Below, one piece after another: positions 63,301 through 64,000 of a stretch of 64,000 bases of DNA. The position numbers were made by a program, and so were the translations under genes. How positions within the stretch are numbered: the stretch's first letter is position 1; every line of letters begins with the position of its first letter. Origin of the DNA: Lactobacillus huangpiensis (GTDB lineage: Bacteria > Bacillota > Bacilli > Lactobacillales > Lactobacillaceae); NCBI RefSeq assembly GCF_019972815.1, contig NZ_BPPA01000009.1:1-64000 (forward strand), given 5' to 3'. The notes beneath the pieces were generated by a model. The model searched no databases and had not been told where the DNA came from. It saw only the letters and a list, made by a program, of their open reading frames with translations.

Positions 63301-63799
63301 TTTGGGTATAGTCAGCATCTGAAGATCTGGCTCTTCCTTTTTGTGTTAGCAGCCACCCTGGAAAGCCTCCTGCGTCTGTTTCAGCATTAATATAAGGTCC
63401 TGGACGAGCTATAACATATAATCCAACATCTTGTGCCATTTTTAATAGCTTATCAACATTTCGAATCCCGGAAAAATCATATACACCCTGTTTTGGTGAA
63501 TGAAAACCCCAATTAAAGTAAATTGTTACTGCATTGAACCCTTCTGATTTCATTTTTTCCAGGACATCAAGCCATAGAGATTGACTTGGCAAACGCCAAT
63601 ATTCAAATTCTCCTGAGTATATTGGAGTCCTTACTCCATTAATCATCAGTGAATACTTATCAAAAGTAACATTTGCCTTTTGACCCATTTCGGGCAAATC
63701 GTTTTCTGCAGCCAAAACAGTATTCTTTGTTGAAACACTCACAAGAAACAGTGTCACTGAGGCAGCTATTAGATTAATAAGCTTTTTTGCTTTTTTCAT
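60392..63799 (-). CDS. Secreted GH35 beta-galactosidase with SLAP domains
   Basis: This 1135-residue protein has a signal peptide (residues 1-30, TVLAAEN). The GH35 TIM barrel (about 40-350) has the acid/base motif YQIENEY (E196/E198) and the nucleophile E283 in FLAELGNGWF. Beta-sandwich and jelly-roll galactose-binding modules follow (about 400-990), with NVWYRGHF and WLNGHFMG. Two SLAP repeats close the protein (about 1020-1135, HNAYVYDENGKK and HNAYIYNEQGKRR). It releases terminal beta-galactose at the cell wall, probably from host or milk-type glycans. GGAG precedes the ATG. Confidence 0.92.
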   Translation of the reverse strand: MKKAKKLINLIAASVTLFLVSVSTKNTVLAAENDLPEMGQKANVTFDKYSLMINGVRTPIYSGEFEYWRLPSQSLWLDVLEKMKSEGFNAVTIYFNWGFHSPKQGVYDFSGIRNVDKLLKMAQDVGLYVIARPGPYINAETDAGGFPGWLLTQKGRARSSDADYTQSYNEWLDHIDPIIAKHQITNGGNVILYQIENEYTGWKRDSQYMEDLKNKVKKDGITVPTFHNDKSGPQGTWASGKGAPDMYAFDRYPGLGNVGALPNTFEDPHTKGWGIKSPIFLAELGNGWFDPWAGKGYSYWREQRGTAAENIINKHIIGEGGTIISSYMTYGGTSWGYLPFPGGYTSYDYGAAINEYRQLDDKTAQQKKIGLMLQSVKPIAKTDLVSENTSSDNTFYLIQRENPDTKTKFYFVRHNKTNSNNDDTYNLPIKTGEIDTTEPIRINGQNSKVIIANYNFGKQHLVYSTNEIFTNFSNGSDDVAVVYSGNGDQNKTVLKYDSEPDVKVKTGKVDVKWDDNNKTLSLSNQFDGLANVQITSNEKSLRLIMGSYDQMNNLWEKKTDQGTVLIDGPYLVRTAKSENKTLNLSGDSSKAVEMKVFCPKDINEITWNGQPLNTKSSSEWEVGSIPGIDQDKVVLPELNNWRYHDATFEADPKFDDSNWQTANKDSSNSITNFTGKHVLFSDDYGFHHGNVWYRGHFNSDGKEKTIKLNAITGNYGAYSVWLNGHFMGSCEMEKDESKQKDFTIDSSWLEKGKDNIISVLVANMGHDEDGNNKDTQKTARGLIDASVEREGENGADVTWKLQGNINGENITDTVRGSYNLGGLYGERHGWYLPGFDSSSWKKITLPDQVSSPGVAWYNTDFDLNIPQNYDVPISLKISDDTFGPNGAKYRAYIYINGWLYGQYINNAGPQQEFYLPSGLLNEQGHNEISIAVWSLDAQSAKLGKVSLEAKGAYNTPHTVNVEKSPTYQELFKNYENSDHKTSNENIISLPTSNSKDNSNQSATDETVVENKKHAVKKKVMHNAYVYDENGKKTKVKMIRSGKVILTYGKISIKGRKFYVINNNKYIAAGNIDGSKKVLIHNAYIYNEQGKRRNKKVLKKNCKILTFGSPRQIRNKKYYIIGINKYIKMSNFVKRK

Positions 63800-63846
63800 T
63801 TCTTAACTCCTTAATTTACTAAAAAACATAATCTTAAGGAATAACA

Positions 63847-63887
63847 ATGCCGTCAGGACAAAATTTCCTAATGGCATTTAGCGTTAT
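63847..63887 (-). terminator. Possible terminator of the partial gene
   Basis: AATGCC and AGGA pair with TCCT and GGCATT with a small inner bulge (63846-63876). The T-run on the minus strand is weak (GTTATTCCTT), so termination may be leaky toward the GH35 gene. Confidence 0.4.
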
Positions 63888-64000
63888 TTATTTACTTAGC
63901 TTATTGCCTTTCCAATCATAGTATTTTTGACTAAGGCGATTTTTAGGATTATCAAAAACAACAATACGATATAAGGCATAGATTGTACCAACCATGGCAA
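63888..64000 (-). CDS. C-terminal end of a gene that enters from the right edge
   Basis: The minus strand reads 36 codons to TAA at 63888: GTIYALYRIVVFDNPKN and the tail SQKYYDWKGNKLSK. A hydrophobic helix with a charged tail suggests a membrane protein end. The family is not recognised, and most of the gene is outside the window. Confidence 0.5.
   Translation of the reverse strand, partial: AMVGTIYALYRIVVFDNPKNRLSQKYYDWKGNKLSK

Overview
This window is chromosomal DNA from a low-GC Firmicute, almost certainly a Lactobacillus of the acidophilus/delbrueckii type. The grounds are the ccpA-pepQ divergent pair, the YunD-YutD-YutF-TIGR01906 cluster, several C-terminal SLAP (S-layer-associated) domains, an Apf-like surface protein and a SEC10/PgrA-like protein. 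No tool was run; product names rest on motif reading of the translations and on gene order.

Layout. Positions 1-25 kb are mostly housekeeping: a ferredoxin-NADP reductase that seems to start at ATA, DedA, a four-gene minus-strand cluster of phosphatases and membrane protein, an extracytoplasmic GDPD, ccpA/pepQ with a cre site, YtxH/DUF948, MscS, murI-rdgB, mscL, trxA, mutS2, yrzB-ruvX-ireB-alaS (alaS behind a T-box), nadE/pncB, and teichoic-acid genes (GT4, tagA, tagD). Positions 25-34 kb hold a GntR regulator, a cytosolic beta-helix protein, a BspA-like LRR protein with SLAP domains, two identical tRNA-Gln genes, one tRNA-Tyr, an aminotransferase, a second GDPD, a GNAT and a SEC10/PgrA-like protein.

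Positions 33.5-40 kb are accessory: decayed sequence, then a minus-strand unit made of a lactococcin-972-like secreted peptide, a short membrane protein, an FtsX-like permease, an ABC ATPase and a 49-residue membrane protein. These are followed by an IS3 transposase remnant, the Apf-like protein and a 38-codon small ORF.

Positions 40-64 kb are devoted to sugars. A fructose-type PTS IIBCA with a PfkB kinase, a divergent RpiR regulator and a LacD aldolase lie first. They are followed by two GH31 enzymes (one cytosolic, one secreted with FN3, discoidin, dockerin, cohesin and SLAP modules), an unassigned GH42-like protein, a complete mannose-family PTS (EIIB, C, D, A), an AgaS-type isomerase, a GntR regulator and a secreted GH35 beta-galactosidase with SLAP domains. 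I infer a host-glycan locus. GH35 would remove terminal galactose, and the GH31 enzyme (possibly an alpha-N-acetylgalactosaminidase) would release GalNAc or a related sugar. The PTS would import it, AgaS would give tagatose-6-P, and the kinase and LacD would feed triose phosphates to glycolysis. No GalNAc-6-P deacetylase is visible here. A GAAAGCGTTT-type, cre-like motif recurs upstream of the GH31/GH42-like pair, the PTS and the regulator.

The two best candidates for something undescribed are the cohesin+dockerin+SLAP GH31 with its truncated cytosolic paralogue and unassigned GH42-like neighbour, and the bacteriocin-like unit at 34.9-37.9 kb with its extra small membrane proteins.
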